From contig JAPJQL010000011.1 in the NCBI GenBank assembly GCA_030825115.1, positions 25,038 to 89,037 of the forward strand: a stretch of DNA of 64,000 bases. Reading direction: 5' to 3'. The stretch's first letter is position 1; each line of letters opens with the position of its first letter. The DNA comes from Lachnospiraceae bacterium (GTDB taxonomy: Bacteria; Bacillota; Clostridia; Lachnospirales; Lachnospiraceae). Position numbers and translations under genes: made by a program. Below the pieces are notes generated by a model, which saw nothing but the letters and a program-made list of their open reading frames with translations, searched no databases and was not told the DNA's origin. Below are positions 34,612 through 43,893 of this stretch, piece by piece.

Positions 34612-34640
34612 TTGCCAGATCTTAAAAATAATGATATGAT
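34612..34640 (+). promoter_or_regulatory. Promoter of the lysR-type gene
   Basis: TTGCCA at 34612-34617, a 17-base spacer and TATGAT at 34635-34640. A TTGTTTTTCCAACA imperfect palindrome just upstream (near 34579-34592) could be the LysR site between the two divergent genes. Confidence 0.65.
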
Positions 34641-34672
34641 ATTCCCAACAAACCATACGAATGAGGTGCAAC

Positions 34673-35539
34673 ATGGAATTACTCCAACTTCGATACTTTT
34701 TAGCCGCCGCTGAGTTCCAGCATATGACAAAGGCTGCCGCAAGTCTTCAGATTGCACAGCCGGCCCTTTCCCAGGCCATCCACCGGCTGGAGGAGGAACT
34801 GGGCGTTTTGCTGTTCGAAAGAAAAGGAAGAAATATAGAATTAAACGAAGCCGGAAAGCTTCTGCAAAACCGGCTGATCCCAATCCTTTGCGCTCTGGAC
34901 CAGATACCGGAAGAGGTTAAAATGGGACAGTATGTCGCCAGCCATACGATCCACCTTAAGCTGCTGGCGGCATCTTCCCTGATCACCAACCGTATCATCG
35001 CCTACCGGGCGCTCCATCCTGATGTGAATTTCCAGCTCTACCAGTCGGACACCCATGCAGACTACGACCTCTGCGTGACGGCAGTCCGCTCAGACAGGGT
35101 TCCTGCGGAAAAGGATGATATCTCGGTCATGCTGAATGAAGACCTGTATCTGGCGGTGCCTGCGGCTTCCCGTTATGGGACCAGGACTTCCATCTGCCTG
35201 TCGGAAACCATGAATGACGGCTATATCTGTCTTGCCGGTTCCCGCCCGATCCGCCAGATCTGCAACAGCTACTTTGCGGAGGCAGACTTTAAGCCAAATG
35301 TGATTTTTGAAAGCGACACCACGGAATCTGTTCGGAATCTGATCGCCGCCGGTCTTGGCATCGGCTTCTGGCCCCAGTATTCCTGGGGACCTCTCTCCAC
35401 GGCCCATGTGGTCCTGCTGCCCATAGCGGACCAGGTGTGCCAGCGGAGTGTCATCATCAAATATTCCGAACGAGGAAAGAGCAATCCTGTCGTACTTGAT
35501 TTCTGCAAATTCCTGACAGGAAATGCGATGTGGCTGTGA
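34673..35539 (+). CDS. LysR-family transcriptional regulator
   Basis: 288 residues. N-terminal HTH: MELLQLRYFLAAAEF, then TKAAASLQIAQPALSQAI with the usual LEEELGVLLFERKGR wing. The rest is the LysR substrate-binding fold. The ATG at 34673 has AGGTG 4 bases upstream. Divergent from hcp with 145 bases between starts, the classic arrangement for control of the neighbour; effector unknown. Confidence 0.9.
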   Translation: MELLQLRYFLAAAEFQHMTKAAASLQIAQPALSQAIHRLEEELGVLLFERKGRNIELNEAGKLLQNRLIPILCALDQIPEEVKMGQYVASHTIHLKLLAASSLITNRIIAYRALHPDVNFQLYQSDTHADYDLCVTAVRSDRVPAEKDDISVMLNEDLYLAVPAASRYGTRTSICLSETMNDGYICLAGSRPIRQICNSYFAEADFKPNVIFESDTTESVRNLIAAGLGIGFWPQYSWGPLSTAHVVLLPIADQVCQRSVIIKYSERGKSNPVVLDFCKFLTGNAMWL

Positions 35540-35564
35540 TAAGCGGAGGCGTTAAAAGAAGCCC

Positions 35565-35981
35565 TTACATCGGTTCCTTCCACTGGCTCTCCTTCAGCCT
35601 CGACAATGCCCTGGCCATGGAAGCCTGGGACATCTTGTATTCCTGGATGCTCTGTTTTTGCCGCAGCTGCTCCTCGGCCCGCTCCAGGGCCTGCTTTGCG
35701 CGGGCCTCGTCGATCTCTTCCGGGCGCTCCGCCGTGTCTACGATCATGGTGACACGGTTATTGGCCGCCTGGACGATTCCGGTTCCGACCACTGCCCGGT
35801 TCCACTCTCCCTCCGGTTCTGTCCGGAATTTTACAGTCCCTTCTTTTGTTGCCAGGATCATCGCCTCATGATGGGCCAGGATTCCCTTTTCCCCCATCAA
35901 GCCTGGCACGACGAGGGAATAGCAGTACCCATCGTAAAAGATATGGTCGCTGGCTATCAGTTTCAGCCAAAATTTTGACAT
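35565..35981 (-). CDS. atpC: ATP synthase F1 subunit epsilon
   Basis: 138 residues. Beta-barrel start MSKFWLKLIASDHIFYDG, central GEKGILAHHEAM, and a helical C-terminal hairpin EIDEARAKQALERAEEQL that brakes rotation in many F1 complexes. Last gene of the atp operon, 19 bases after atpD. The ATG at 35981 has AAAGGGG upstream. Confidence 0.93.
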   Translation of the reverse strand: MSKFWLKLIASDHIFYDGYCYSLVVPGLMGEKGILAHHEAMILATKEGTVKFRTEPEGEWNRAVVGTGIVQAANNRVTMIVDTAERPEEIDEARAKQALERAEEQLRQKQSIQEYKMSQASMARALSRLKESQWKEPM

Positions 35982-36000
35982 GATTCCCGCCCCTTTCTGC

Positions 36001-37401
36001 CTATGACGCCGTCTGTCCCATCTGTTTTGCCTTCTCAACCGCCTCGTCTATCGTTCCCACGTTAAAGAATGCCGCTTCCGGGTACGCATCCATCTCCCCG
36101 TCGATGATTGCCTTAAAACCGCGGATCGTCTCTTTGACCGGCACATATTCTCCCTTCACACCGGTAAAGTTCTCTGCCACGTGGAACGGCTGGGACAAAA
36201 ATCTCTGGATTTTCCTTGCACGGTTCACCACCAGCTTATCCTCTTCCGACAGCTCCTCCATCCCGAGGATTGCGATGATGTCCTGCAGTTCTTTGTATTT
36301 TTGCAGCATCTGCTGGACTTTATTTGCCACTTCATAATGTTCTTTGCCTACCACATCCTCTTCCAGAATACGGGAGGAGGATTCCAGCGGGTCAACCGCA
36401 GGGTAGATGCCCTGCTCCACAATCTTTCTGGAGAGCACGGTCGTCGCGTCCAGATGAGCGAACGTGGTTGCCGGAGCCGGATCGGTCAGATCGTCTGCCG
36501 GGACATAGACTGCCTGCACGGATGTGACGGAGCCGTTTTTAGTGGAAGCGATCCGCTCCTGGAGCTCCCCGACCTCGGTGGCAAGGGTCGGCTGGTATCC
36601 CACGGCCGACGGCATCCGCCCGAGCAGGGCCGACACTTCAGAGCCTGCCTGCACGAAACGGAAGATATTGTCGATAAATAAGAGGACGTTCTGGTGTTCC
36701 TCATCCCGGAAATACTCCGCCATCGTAAGCCCGGTCTCTGCCACCCGCATCCTTGCGCCCGGCGGCTCGTTCATCTGCCCGAACACAAGCGCGGTCTTTT
36801 CCAGGACGCCGGACTCTCCCATCTCGGTCCAGAGGTCGTTTCCTTCCCGGGAGCGCTCCCCCACTCCCGTAAAGATGGAGTAGCCGCCGTGCTCTGTCGC
36901 GATATTGGTGATCAGCTCCTGGATGAGCACAGTCTTACCGACACCTGCCCCGCCAAACAAGCCGATCTTTCCGCCCTTTGCATAAGGAGCCAGCAGGTCG
37001 ATGACCTTGATCCCGGTCTCAAGCATCTCCACGACCGGACTCTGGTCCTCGAACGAAGGCGGGTCTCTGTGAATGACCCACTTCGTCTCATTTTCCAGGT
37101 CTTCCCCGCCGTCAATCGTCTCTCCCAGTACATTGAACAACCTCCCCAGCGTCTTTTTGCCTACCGGAACCTGAATGCCGGAACCAGTCGGCACAACCTC
37201 CATATCCTTGCAAAGCCCGTCGCTGGATGCCAGCATGATACAGCGGACAACATCGCCGCCGATGTGCTGCGCCACCTCCATGACGCACTTCTTCCCCTGG
37301 TTCTCGACCACCAGGGCGTCTTTGATATGAGGAAGTTTATCATCTTCAAAAGCCACATCTACCACAGGTCCCATGACCTGTATGATCTTTCCCTTCTTCA
37401 T
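36001..37401 (-). CDS. atpD: ATP synthase F1 subunit beta
   Basis: 466 residues, full length. Walker A GGAGVGKTVLI, catalytic Glu in GVGERSREGNDLW, Walker B NVLLFIDNIF, and the DELSEED-like region EELSEED near residue 385. It holds the catalytic sites of F1. Lies 13 bases after atpG. Confidence 0.98.
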   Translation of the reverse strand: MKKGKIIQVMGPVVDVAFEDDKLPHIKDALVVENQGKKCVMEVAQHIGGDVVRCIMLASSDGLCKDMEVVPTGSGIQVPVGKKTLGRLFNVLGETIDGGEDLENETKWVIHRDPPSFEDQSPVVEMLETGIKVIDLLAPYAKGGKIGLFGGAGVGKTVLIQELITNIATEHGGYSIFTGVGERSREGNDLWTEMGESGVLEKTALVFGQMNEPPGARMRVAETGLTMAEYFRDEEHQNVLLFIDNIFRFVQAGSEVSALLGRMPSAVGYQPTLATEVGELQERIASTKNGSVTSVQAVYVPADDLTDPAPATTFAHLDATTVLSRKIVEQGIYPAVDPLESSSRILEEDVVGKEHYEVANKVQQMLQKYKELQDIIAILGMEELSEEDKLVVNRARKIQRFLSQPFHVAENFTGVKGEYVPVKETIRGFKAIIDGEMDAYPEAAFFNVGTIDEAVEKAKQMGQTAS

Positions 37402-37414
37402 GGCCTGCCTCCTT

Positions 37415-38314
37415 CTACTTCGTCTTATGCTTCTTTTTCTGAGCCTTTGCCCCGCTGATCACTTCCGTAATCTCCTGGGTGATCGCCGCCTGCCGGACAC
37501 GGTTGTACTGGATGGACAGATCGTTTAAGATTTTGTCCGCATTATCGCTCGCTGACTGCATCGCCATCATCCGGGCATTCTGCTCGCTGCAAAACGATTC
37601 CACCAGCGAGCCGAACACAAATCCGGTCAGGTAATTGGGTACGATATGGTCCATGACTACCGCCGGGGACGGCATCATCTGGATTTCTTCCTGGATGGCA
37701 TCCGCCGGTATGGATATCTGCTTAAATTCCTCCCGTTTCAGCGGAAGGAGCTTGAGCATCTCCGCCTCCATCGTCATGCTGTTGATCATCCTTGTATATA
37801 AAATCCAGACCTCATCCAGCTTCCTCTCCTCAAAATCTTCCTGGACGGTCATGGATATCATTCTGGCTCTGTGCATGGTCGGATTCTGTACGGTATAGTG
37901 GAACTGTTCCTCCACCTCCATGTTTTTTGACGCAAAATACTGCCGCCCCAGCTCCCCCACCACGAACAGCCGGTTATTCTCATGCCGCTCCATCCACGCT
38001 TCGGCAAGCTTTAAGACGTTGTGATTATATGCGCCGGCAAGCCCTTTGTCTCCGGTGATGACGATCAGACCGTAGACCCGGTCCTTTTCCGGCACATCCT
38101 GCCGCTGGTCAAAATAGCGGTGTTCCATCTCCGGCACATGCCGCAGCACCCGTTTTATCATGGACTGCAGCGTATAAAAGTAAGGCTCTGTTTCCTCCAG
38201 CATCTTTTTGCTTTTTTTCAGCTTGGTGGAGGATATCATATACATGGCATTGGTTATCTTTCTCGTGTCCTGGATGCTCTTCATCCTGCTTAAGATATCT
38301 CTTGCATTTGCCAC
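37415..38314 (-). CDS. atpG: ATP synthase F1 subunit gamma
   Basis: 299 residues; the rotating shaft of F1. N-terminal helix ILSRMKSIQDTRKITNAMYM and C-terminal ARMMAMQSASDNADKIL are the conserved coiled-coil ends, with GDKGLAGAYN in the middle. 15 bases after atpA. Confidence 0.96.
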   Translation of the reverse strand: MANARDILSRMKSIQDTRKITNAMYMISSTKLKKSKKMLEETEPYFYTLQSMIKRVLRHVPEMEHRYFDQRQDVPEKDRVYGLIVITGDKGLAGAYNHNVLKLAEAWMERHENNRLFVVGELGRQYFASKNMEVEEQFHYTVQNPTMHRARMISMTVQEDFEERKLDEVWILYTRMINSMTMEAEMLKLLPLKREEFKQISIPADAIQEEIQMMPSPAVVMDHIVPNYLTGFVFGSLVESFCSEQNARMMAMQSASDNADKILNDLSIQYNRVRQAAITQEITEVISGAKAQKKKHKTK

Positions 38315-38329
38315 AATCCCACCTCCCGG

Positions 38330-39838
38330 TCAAAGCCCTGCTTTGTATTCGTTTGCCGCGTCCACGATCTTTGTGATCATTTCATCTGTCAGCACTTTTG
38401 TCTCTTCAATCTCATTTCCAATCTCCGGATGGCGCTCGTCAAACCAGGCAAGCATCGCCATCTGGAACTCCTTGATCTTATCTACATCCACCGACAGCAT
38501 CAGCCTGTTGGTCGCGACGCACAGAGTGATCACCTGCTCGTGAAGCGAAAGAGGCCTGCCAAGCGGCTGCTTTAACAGCTCCATCAGCCGCTTGCCGTAA
38601 GCAAGCTGTTCCTTGGTCGCCGCGTCCAGATCAGAGCTGAACTGGGTGAACACCTCCATCTCCCGGTACTGGGCCAGGTCGATCCGGATGCTTCCCGACG
38701 CCCGCTTCATCGCTTTGGTCTGCGCCGCCCCGCCCACACGGGATACGGACAGCCCGACATTCACCGCCGGTCTCATGCCCGAGAAAAACAGATCGCTTTC
38801 CAAAAATATCTGACCGTCCGTGATGGAGATAACATTGGTCGGAATATATGCCGACACATCCCCCGCCTGCGTCTCGATGATCGGAAGAGCCGTGATGGAG
38901 CCGCCGCCCAGCTTATCGCTCAAGCGGCTGGAACGCTCCAGAAGCCGGGAATGCAGATAGAAGACGTCGCCCGGATAAGCCTCCCTCCCGGGGGAACGCT
39001 CCAGCAGAAGGGACAGCGCGCGGTATGCCACCGCATGTTTGGACAAGTCGTCATAGACGATCAGGACATCCTTGCCCTGGTGCATGAAAAATTCCGCCAT
39101 CGCAGTCCCCGCATAGGGAGCGATATACTGCAGCGGCGCCGGCTCGCTGGCCGTGGACGACAAGATGATGGTGTACTCCATCGCCCCGTGATTTTTCAGG
39201 GTTGCCGCCAGCTTTGCCACCGTCGATGCTTTCTGTCCGACAGCGACGTAGATGCAGATGACGTCCTTTCCCTTCTGGTTCAGGATGGTATCCGTGGCGA
39301 TCGACGTCTTTCCGGTCTGGCGGTCGCCGATGATCAGCTCCCGCTGTCCCCGTCCGATCGGGAACATGGAATCGATGGCAAGGATTCCCGTCTCCAACGG
39401 AACTCCCACCGATTTTCTGTCCACAATGCCCGGGGCCTCTTCCTCAATCGGAAGGTAATCCTCTTCCTTGACCGGTCCCAGCCCGTCAATCGGTTCTCCG
39501 AGGGCATTGATGACCCGCCCGATAAAACCCTCGCCGACCGGAATGCCCGCCCTCTTTTTCGTGCGGACTACCTTGGTTCCTTCTGATATCTCCGTATCCT
39601 TTCCAAACAGGATACAGCCAATTTCATTTTTACGGATGTCCTGGACCATGCCCTTGACTCCGTTTTCAAATATGATGATCTCGCCATACATCGCGTGTTC
39701 GATTCCATAGATGATGGCAATACCGTCGCCGACCCAGATGACCGAACCGGTCTCCTGCTCCGACTGCCCCTGTACATCATAGTTTTCAATCTCACTTTTG
39801 ATGATGGAGATAATTTCCTGTGAACTGATCGTGCTCAT
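38330..39838 (-). CDS. atpA: ATP synthase F1 subunit alpha
   Basis: 502 residues. Walker A GDRQTGKTSIA, VGQKAST, DVLIVYDDLSKH, and the arginine-finger region SVSRVGGAAQ. Non-catalytic nucleotide-binding subunit. 10 bases after atpH. Confidence 0.98.
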   Translation of the reverse strand: MSTISSQEIISIIKSEIENYDVQGQSEQETGSVIWVGDGIAIIYGIEHAMYGEIIIFENGVKGMVQDIRKNEIGCILFGKDTEISEGTKVVRTKKRAGIPVGEGFIGRVINALGEPIDGLGPVKEEDYLPIEEEAPGIVDRKSVGVPLETGILAIDSMFPIGRGQRELIIGDRQTGKTSIATDTILNQKGKDVICIYVAVGQKASTVAKLAATLKNHGAMEYTIILSSTASEPAPLQYIAPYAGTAMAEFFMHQGKDVLIVYDDLSKHAVAYRALSLLLERSPGREAYPGDVFYLHSRLLERSSRLSDKLGGGSITALPIIETQAGDVSAYIPTNVISITDGQIFLESDLFFSGMRPAVNVGLSVSRVGGAAQTKAMKRASGSIRIDLAQYREMEVFTQFSSDLDAATKEQLAYGKRLMELLKQPLGRPLSLHEQVITLCVATNRLMLSVDVDKIKEFQMAMLAWFDERHPEIGNEIEETKVLTDEMITKIVDAANEYKAGL

Positions 39839-39848
39839 ATCCCGTCTC

Positions 39849-40364
39849 CTATCTTCCTACGGTCTGCGAAAGCCGGTCCATCTGCCCCCGCAGGCTGTAA
39901 TCATATTCCATATCGCCTGCCTTCAGGACAAATCCACCGATTAGCTCCGGCTTCCTGACAAGCGTTATCCTTGCTTCCTTCTTCTGGTGTGTCCTGCACA
40001 AAAACTGTTTCATCTGTTCAATCCGGGCGCTGTCCGGCTCCGTCACACAGTACAGGCATGCGTCTAAAATCCCCGCCTGTTCCATAGAATACGCCTTCCA
40101 TGCATGATAGATATCTTCGATTTCCGAGATACAGCCAGCTGCGCACGCCTTTTTTAAAAAACGCACCAGCAGACCGGAATACTCCGGTTCTGTGAATATT
40201 TTTTCAAGAATCGCATTCTTTTTCTTTTCCGGCACCACCGGGCTGGCCAGAATCTTTCCCAGTTCCCCGTTCTCCCTGAATACCTTAGCCATGCCCTCTA
40301 TCATCTGCTGTGGTATGGCTAATTCATACAGGACGGTTCCATAGCTGCGTGCCTCATCCGTCAT
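39849..40364 (-). CDS. atpH: ATP synthase F1 subunit delta
   Basis: 171 residues. It links F1 to the b subunit stalk. Helical N-terminal domain (ARSYGTVLYELAIP) and a C-terminal segment with IRKPELIGGFVLKAGDMEYDYSLRGQM-like sequence (given in part). ATG 40364 has AGGTG 6 bases upstream; GTG 40373 in frame is an alternative. It overlaps atpF by 11 bases. Confidence 0.93.
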   Translation of the reverse strand: MTDEARSYGTVLYELAIPQQMIEGMAKVFRENGELGKILASPVVPEKKKNAILEKIFTEPEYSGLLVRFLKKACAAGCISEIEDIYHAWKAYSMEQAGILDACLYCVTEPDSARIEQMKQFLCRTHQKKEARITLVRKPELIGGFVLKAGDMEYDYSLRGQMDRLSQTVGR

Positions 40365-40848
40365 GGCGCTCACCTGCCTCTTTCAGAAACCGGTCGTACA
40401 TCTGCTGATCCCCGGCGCTGCCTGCCTGTTCCTCCAAAAGCTTTGCCGCCGCTGTCATGGCAAGACCGGCGATCGCCGACTCCAGCTCATGCATAGTCTT
40501 CTCCCGCTCGAGGGCGATGGCTTTGTCGGCTTCCTCCATCTTCTTTCTGGCATCTTCCCTCGCCTGCTCCATGATCTTATCATATTCCTGCCCGGCTTTT
40601 ACCTTCGCCGACGCCACAAGCTTTGCCGCCTCTTCCCCGGCATTTCCCATCGACTCCTCATACCGGGACTTTAAAGCAAGCGCCTGGTTTTTCGTATCCT
40701 GCGCCGCGTCCAGGTCTTCTTCAATCGAGCTCTGCCGTTTGTCAAGGATAGCAGTAACGGGACCTATCAGGAAATGTCTCAGGAAGAAATAGAGCACCAA
40801 CAGGTTGATCGCCGTAAATGCAATATTCCAAAAGTCTAGTTTCAACAT
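40354..40848 (-). CDS. atpF: ATP synthase Fo subunit b
   Basis: 164 residues. One N-terminal membrane helix (FTAINLLVLYFFLRHFLIGP) then a long charged coiled coil (YEESMGNAGEEAAKLVASAK), the peripheral stalk. ATG 40848 has GGAAGG 9 bases upstream and is preferred over a TTG two codons earlier. Confidence 0.94.
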   Translation of the reverse strand: MLKLDFWNIAFTAINLLVLYFFLRHFLIGPVTAILDKRQSSIEEDLDAAQDTKNQALALKSRYEESMGNAGEEAAKLVASAKVKAGQEYDKIMEQAREDARKKMEEADKAIALEREKTMHELESAIAGLAMTAAAKLLEEQAGSAGDQQMYDRFLKEAGERHDG

Positions 40849-40869
40849 ATCCAATCGCCTTCCCGCCTA

Positions 40870-41094
40870 TTATTTTAAGAACAGAATGATCAAAAGCCCG
40901 ATCACAAATCCATAGATTGCTGTCGCCTCAGCCAGCGCACATCCAAGCAGCAAAGCCTTGGTGATCTTGCCGTCCGCCTCAGGCTGCCTTGCGATGGCAT
41001 CCACTGCCTTCGATGTTGCAAGGCCAATCCCGATTCCTGCACCGATTCCTGTAAGTGCTGCTACTGCAGCTCCGATTGCGATTAATCCTGTCAT
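40870..41094 (-). CDS. atpE: ATP synthase Fo subunit c
   Basis: 74 residues, two membrane helices. The first has the GxGxGxGxG packing motif (GIGAGIGIG); the conserved loop is ARQPE; the ion-binding Glu is in CALAEATAIYG. The sodium-ligand Gln of helix 1 is Ile here and the Ser/Thr right after the Glu is Ala, so proton use is more likely than sodium (inference from the Ilyobacter-type motif). Confidence 0.96.
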   Translation of the reverse strand: MTGLIAIGAAVAALTGIGAGIGIGLATSKAVDAIARQPEADGKITKALLLGCALAEATAIYGFVIGLLIILFLK

Positions 41095-41119
41095 GATAAC
41101 TACCTCCGATTTCTTTTAT

Positions 41120-41812
41120 TTATTCAGTCTCAATTGCTTCTTTTATATATAGTGATGTGAGGAACACAAACACATAGGCCTGTATGACTCCATCAAATAT
41201 ATCGAAGTAAAAGCTAAACGGCAGCGGCACCACAAGCGGCACCAGATACTTAATGAGCGCCATGACGACGATGGCTCCCAGCACATTGCCAAAAAGCCGC
41301 ATACACAAAGACAGCGGCCGGATGGCCAGCTCTAAGACGTTGATCGGCGCGATGATGGCGATCGGCTCGGCAAAGCTTTTCAGCCAGCCCTTCACGCCCT
41401 TTTTCCTGATTCCGGCCATCTCCACCAGGACAATACTCATGATGGCAAGCGTGGCCGTCACATTCAGATCCTTCGTCGGCGACTTGAATCCCAAAAGCCC
41501 GATCATATTTGCCACCGCGATATAGAGGACCACAGTGATCAGATATGGAATATAGGGCTTTCCGTCTTTTCCCAGCAGGTCTTCAAAAAAATCATAGATA
41601 AAAGCCACCGCGCTCTCTAAAGCTGCCTGTTTTTTATTGATCTTTCTCATCTTTAAATTCCTCACAAGCAGCAGAGAGGCAATCATCAAAATCCCCATGA
41701 TGATCCACGTGACAACTACGGATTCCAGCACATCGATGCCGCCAAAGACCGGGATTGTAAAGACCGTTTTGCAGCTCAGCTCATCCATCAGGGTATCTAC
41801 TAACCCATCCAT
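41120..41812 (-). CDS. atpB: ATP synthase Fo subunit a
   Basis: 230 residues, five or six membrane segments. The essential Arg lies in LELAIRPLSLCMRLFGN, followed by the last helix FDGVIQAYVFVFLTSLYI. It forms the ion half-channels against the c-ring. First gene of the atpBEFHAGDC operon; no atpI precedes it. GGGGGTG lies before the ATG. Confidence 0.96.
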   Translation of the reverse strand: MDGLVDTLMDELSCKTVFTIPVFGGIDVLESVVVTWIIMGILMIASLLLVRNLKMRKINKKQAALESAVAFIYDFFEDLLGKDGKPYIPYLITVVLYIAVANMIGLLGFKSPTKDLNVTATLAIMSIVLVEMAGIRKKGVKGWLKSFAEPIAIIAPINVLELAIRPLSLCMRLFGNVLGAIVVMALIKYLVPLVVPLPFSFYFDIFDGVIQAYVFVFLTSLYIKEAIETE

Positions 41813-41841
41813 CCCTTCACCCCCTTTGTATTGATGTCGCT

Positions 41842-41870
41842 ATTATAGTCACCTGGTATCCAATTTACAA
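41842..41870 (-). promoter_or_regulatory. Promoter of the atp operon
   Basis: On the minus strand TTGTAA (41870-41865), a 17-base spacer and TATAAT (41847-41842), giving a leader of about 25 bases. The AT-rich gap 41871-42047 shows nothing else that I can identify. Confidence 0.82.
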
Positions 41871-42047
41871 ATATTAAATTTTGATGGATTCATAATGTTG
41901 GTGTTATCAGAAATAAATTTGTATAGAAATGGTTGTATATTGTAACTGTTTTTAGTGATTATTTTAGATTTGATGGAATTGAAGCTCTGTTTTTACCATG
42001 CAGTGCTATTTTATCGTGAAAACTTTTTTATAATTTCATTTTACCTC

Positions 42048-42076
42048 TTGACCAGCAACTCAAAATATGCTATTGT
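42048..42076 (+). promoter_or_regulatory. Promoter of the abiF-associated RNA
   Basis: TTGACC at 42048-42053, a 17-base spacer, TATTGT at 42071-42076; start expected near 42083. Confidence 0.7.
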
Positions 42077-42082
42077 GTGAAT

Positions 42083-42152
42083 ACAGAGCAGTTAGTCTGC
42101 ATATAATAATGCTGATCTTACTCCGGTGTCCTACGGGCCCGGGGTTTTTTTT
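42083..42152 (+). ncRNA. abiF-type small RNA upstream of the Abi gene
   Basis: A 70-base RNA bounded by a promoter and a strong terminator. The terminator hairpin is CTCCGG + GTCC / GGGC + CCGGGG (42121-42144, TAC loop, one bulged T) followed by eight T. Upstream are small stems GCAG/CTGC and GCAT/ATGC. It directly precedes an AbiF-like gene whose ribosome site follows the T run. Conserved RNAs in this position (the abiF motif) are known, and have been reported as antitoxin RNAs for AbiF; assigning this one to the motif rests on position and architecture, not on a covariance search. Confidence 0.7.
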
Positions 42153-42171
42153 ACCCAAAGGAGCTGTTATA

Positions 42172-43129
42172 ATGCCTAATACACCAAAAGTATTTACTTC
42201 TACATCGGACCAGATACAAATACAAAGATCCCGTGGTCTGCAAATTACTAATGATGCTGCCACTCAAAAGATTATTAAAGCAGAAAATTACTATAATCTT
42301 TTTAACGGATATAAATGGCCGTTTTTAGATTCCAATCATATCGGACCTGGTGAAAAGTATCGAACTCAGAAATATCTTTATCCGATATATCCTTGAAATT
42401 GAAAACAACATCAAAAGTGTCCTTGCCCACGATTTTTCTAAAAAATATGGACACGATAATTATTTGTAAGTAAATAACTTTGAAATCAGCGTTCAACCTG
42501 GAGAAAGAAAAACTCCTGCCCAGAAGATAGGCGATGTTTCTGATTTGATTTCCAATCTTCAACGAGAAATCGCAAGACAGTTATCCAAAAATAACCCTAT
42601 GATTTCTCATTATATGCTGGAATATGGATATATACCTCTCTGGGTATTGGTAAACACATTGACGCTCGGCACCATAAGCACTTTTTATGCTAATTTGAAA
42701 CAGCAAGATCAAAATGATATCGGCAGATTTTTCTCATTAAGACCGGATGAATTGAATAGTATTCTAAAAGTACTGTCAATTTTCAGAAATGCCTGCGCAC
42801 ATGATGAACGATTATACACCCTAAAATCCATGAACCGAAATATGCGTCCTAACAACATTACTACTCTGCCATTACATTCTGCTTTAAACATTCCAACTAA
42901 CGGTGGCAATAACCAAATCCAGGGGAAAAATGATTTATTTGCAATTGTCATCATTTTTAAAACCATGCTTTCTAATTCTTCTTTTGAAAAATTTTATAAA
43001 GCACTGGACATTCAAATGTTAGATTTAGCCCGGAAATTAACCACTATTTCAATCACAGTCATTGAACAAGAAATGGGATTTATTACAAACTGGCGCGATT
43101 TAAACCCAGCAATATCACACCCTGATTAA
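42172..43129 (+). pseudogene. Abi family (AbiD/AbiF, HEPN) protein, broken
   Basis: The start MPNTPKVFTSTSDQIQI, then SRGLQITND and NYYNLFNGYKWPFLD, matches the N-terminus of Abi_2 proteins; AAAGGAG precedes the ATG. Near 42360 the frame changes and the conserved FDEIYALY-type segment is missing; the other frame resumes with ELRNIFIRYILEIENNIK. A TAA at 42467-42469 follows, and the frame then stays open to 43129, including the HEPN motif FRNACAHD (RNxxxH at 42785-42802). So one frameshifting deletion and one stop. The family gives phage abortive infection and is linked to the ancestry of Cas13. Confidence 0.88.
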
Positions 43130-43145
43130 AAACGAATATAGTTCA

Positions 43146-43176
43146 GGCTCTGACTGCACTTTCCACAATCAGAGCC
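43146..43176. terminator. Hairpin between the Abi relic and the acetyltransferase gene
   Basis: GGCTCTGA / TCAGAGCC with a 15-base loop between two convergent genes. No T run, so termination is only likely by position. Confidence 0.4.
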
Positions 43177-43201
43177 TTCCTCATCACATATTTACGCCGT
43201 T

Positions 43202-43843
43202 TTAGATATCTTTCCCCGTTTTGTTGCAGTTTTGAATCTCTTCCCACGCCTCGTCGTCGAACTCTCTGTCCCTGTAATAAAACTTTCTGTCCGCTTCGGT
43301 TATCTTCCGAATCACCCTGCACGGGTTGCCTGCCGCCACGACCCAGTCCGGAATGTCTTTTGTCACCACGCTTCCCGCCCCGATCACGGTATTGCTTCCA
43401 ATCCGCACTCCCGGCAGGATGACCGAGTTTCCGCCGATCCAGACATTGTCCCCGATCGTCACCTCCACGCCATATTCATACAGGGAATTTCTGGAGTCCG
43501 GATGGACCGGATGCCCTGCCGTATAGATGGCCACATTCGGAGCCATCTGGCAGTTATCCCCTATCCTGACCTTTGCAACATCAATGATCGTACAGTTATA
43601 ATTGGCAAAAAAGTTCTTTCCCACCTCGATATTCGTTCCATAATCACAGGCAAACGGCGGATTGATAAACGCCTTCTCCGATTTTCCCAACAGCTCTTCC
43701 ACGATTCTGCCAATCTCATCAAAATCAGAACGGTCTGCCGTGTTCAGCCGCTGCAGGATTCTTCTGCACACCTTCTGCTCTTCCATCACAGCTTCATCGG
43801 AGATATATGCCATGCCTGCATTTCTTCTCTCAATGTGATCCAT
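43202..43843 (-). CDS. Maltose/galactoside O-acetyltransferase-like protein
   Basis: 213 residues. N-terminal Mac domain, then left-handed beta-helix hexapeptide repeats (VGKNFFANYNCTIIDVA, IGDNVWIGGNSVILPGVRIG) with the catalytic His in YTAGHPVHP. It moves an acetyl group from acetyl-CoA to a sugar such as maltose or a galactoside. GGGGGATG precedes the ATG. It is 50 bases downstream of the transketolase genes and may be read from the same promoter. Confidence 0.92.
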   Translation of the reverse strand: MDHIERRNAGMAYISDEAVMEEQKVCRRILQRLNTADRSDFDEIGRIVEELLGKSEKAFINPPFACDYGTNIEVGKNFFANYNCTIIDVAKVRIGDNCQMAPNVAIYTAGHPVHPDSRNSLYEYGVEVTIGDNVWIGGNSVILPGVRIGSNTVIGAGSVVTKDIPDWVVAAGNPCRVIRKITEADRKFYYRDREFDDEAWEEIQNCNKTGKDI

Positions 43844-43893
43844 TTTTCATCCCCCTTTCTCCAGATTTCATTGTAGCACAGAGAACTCAGCCT

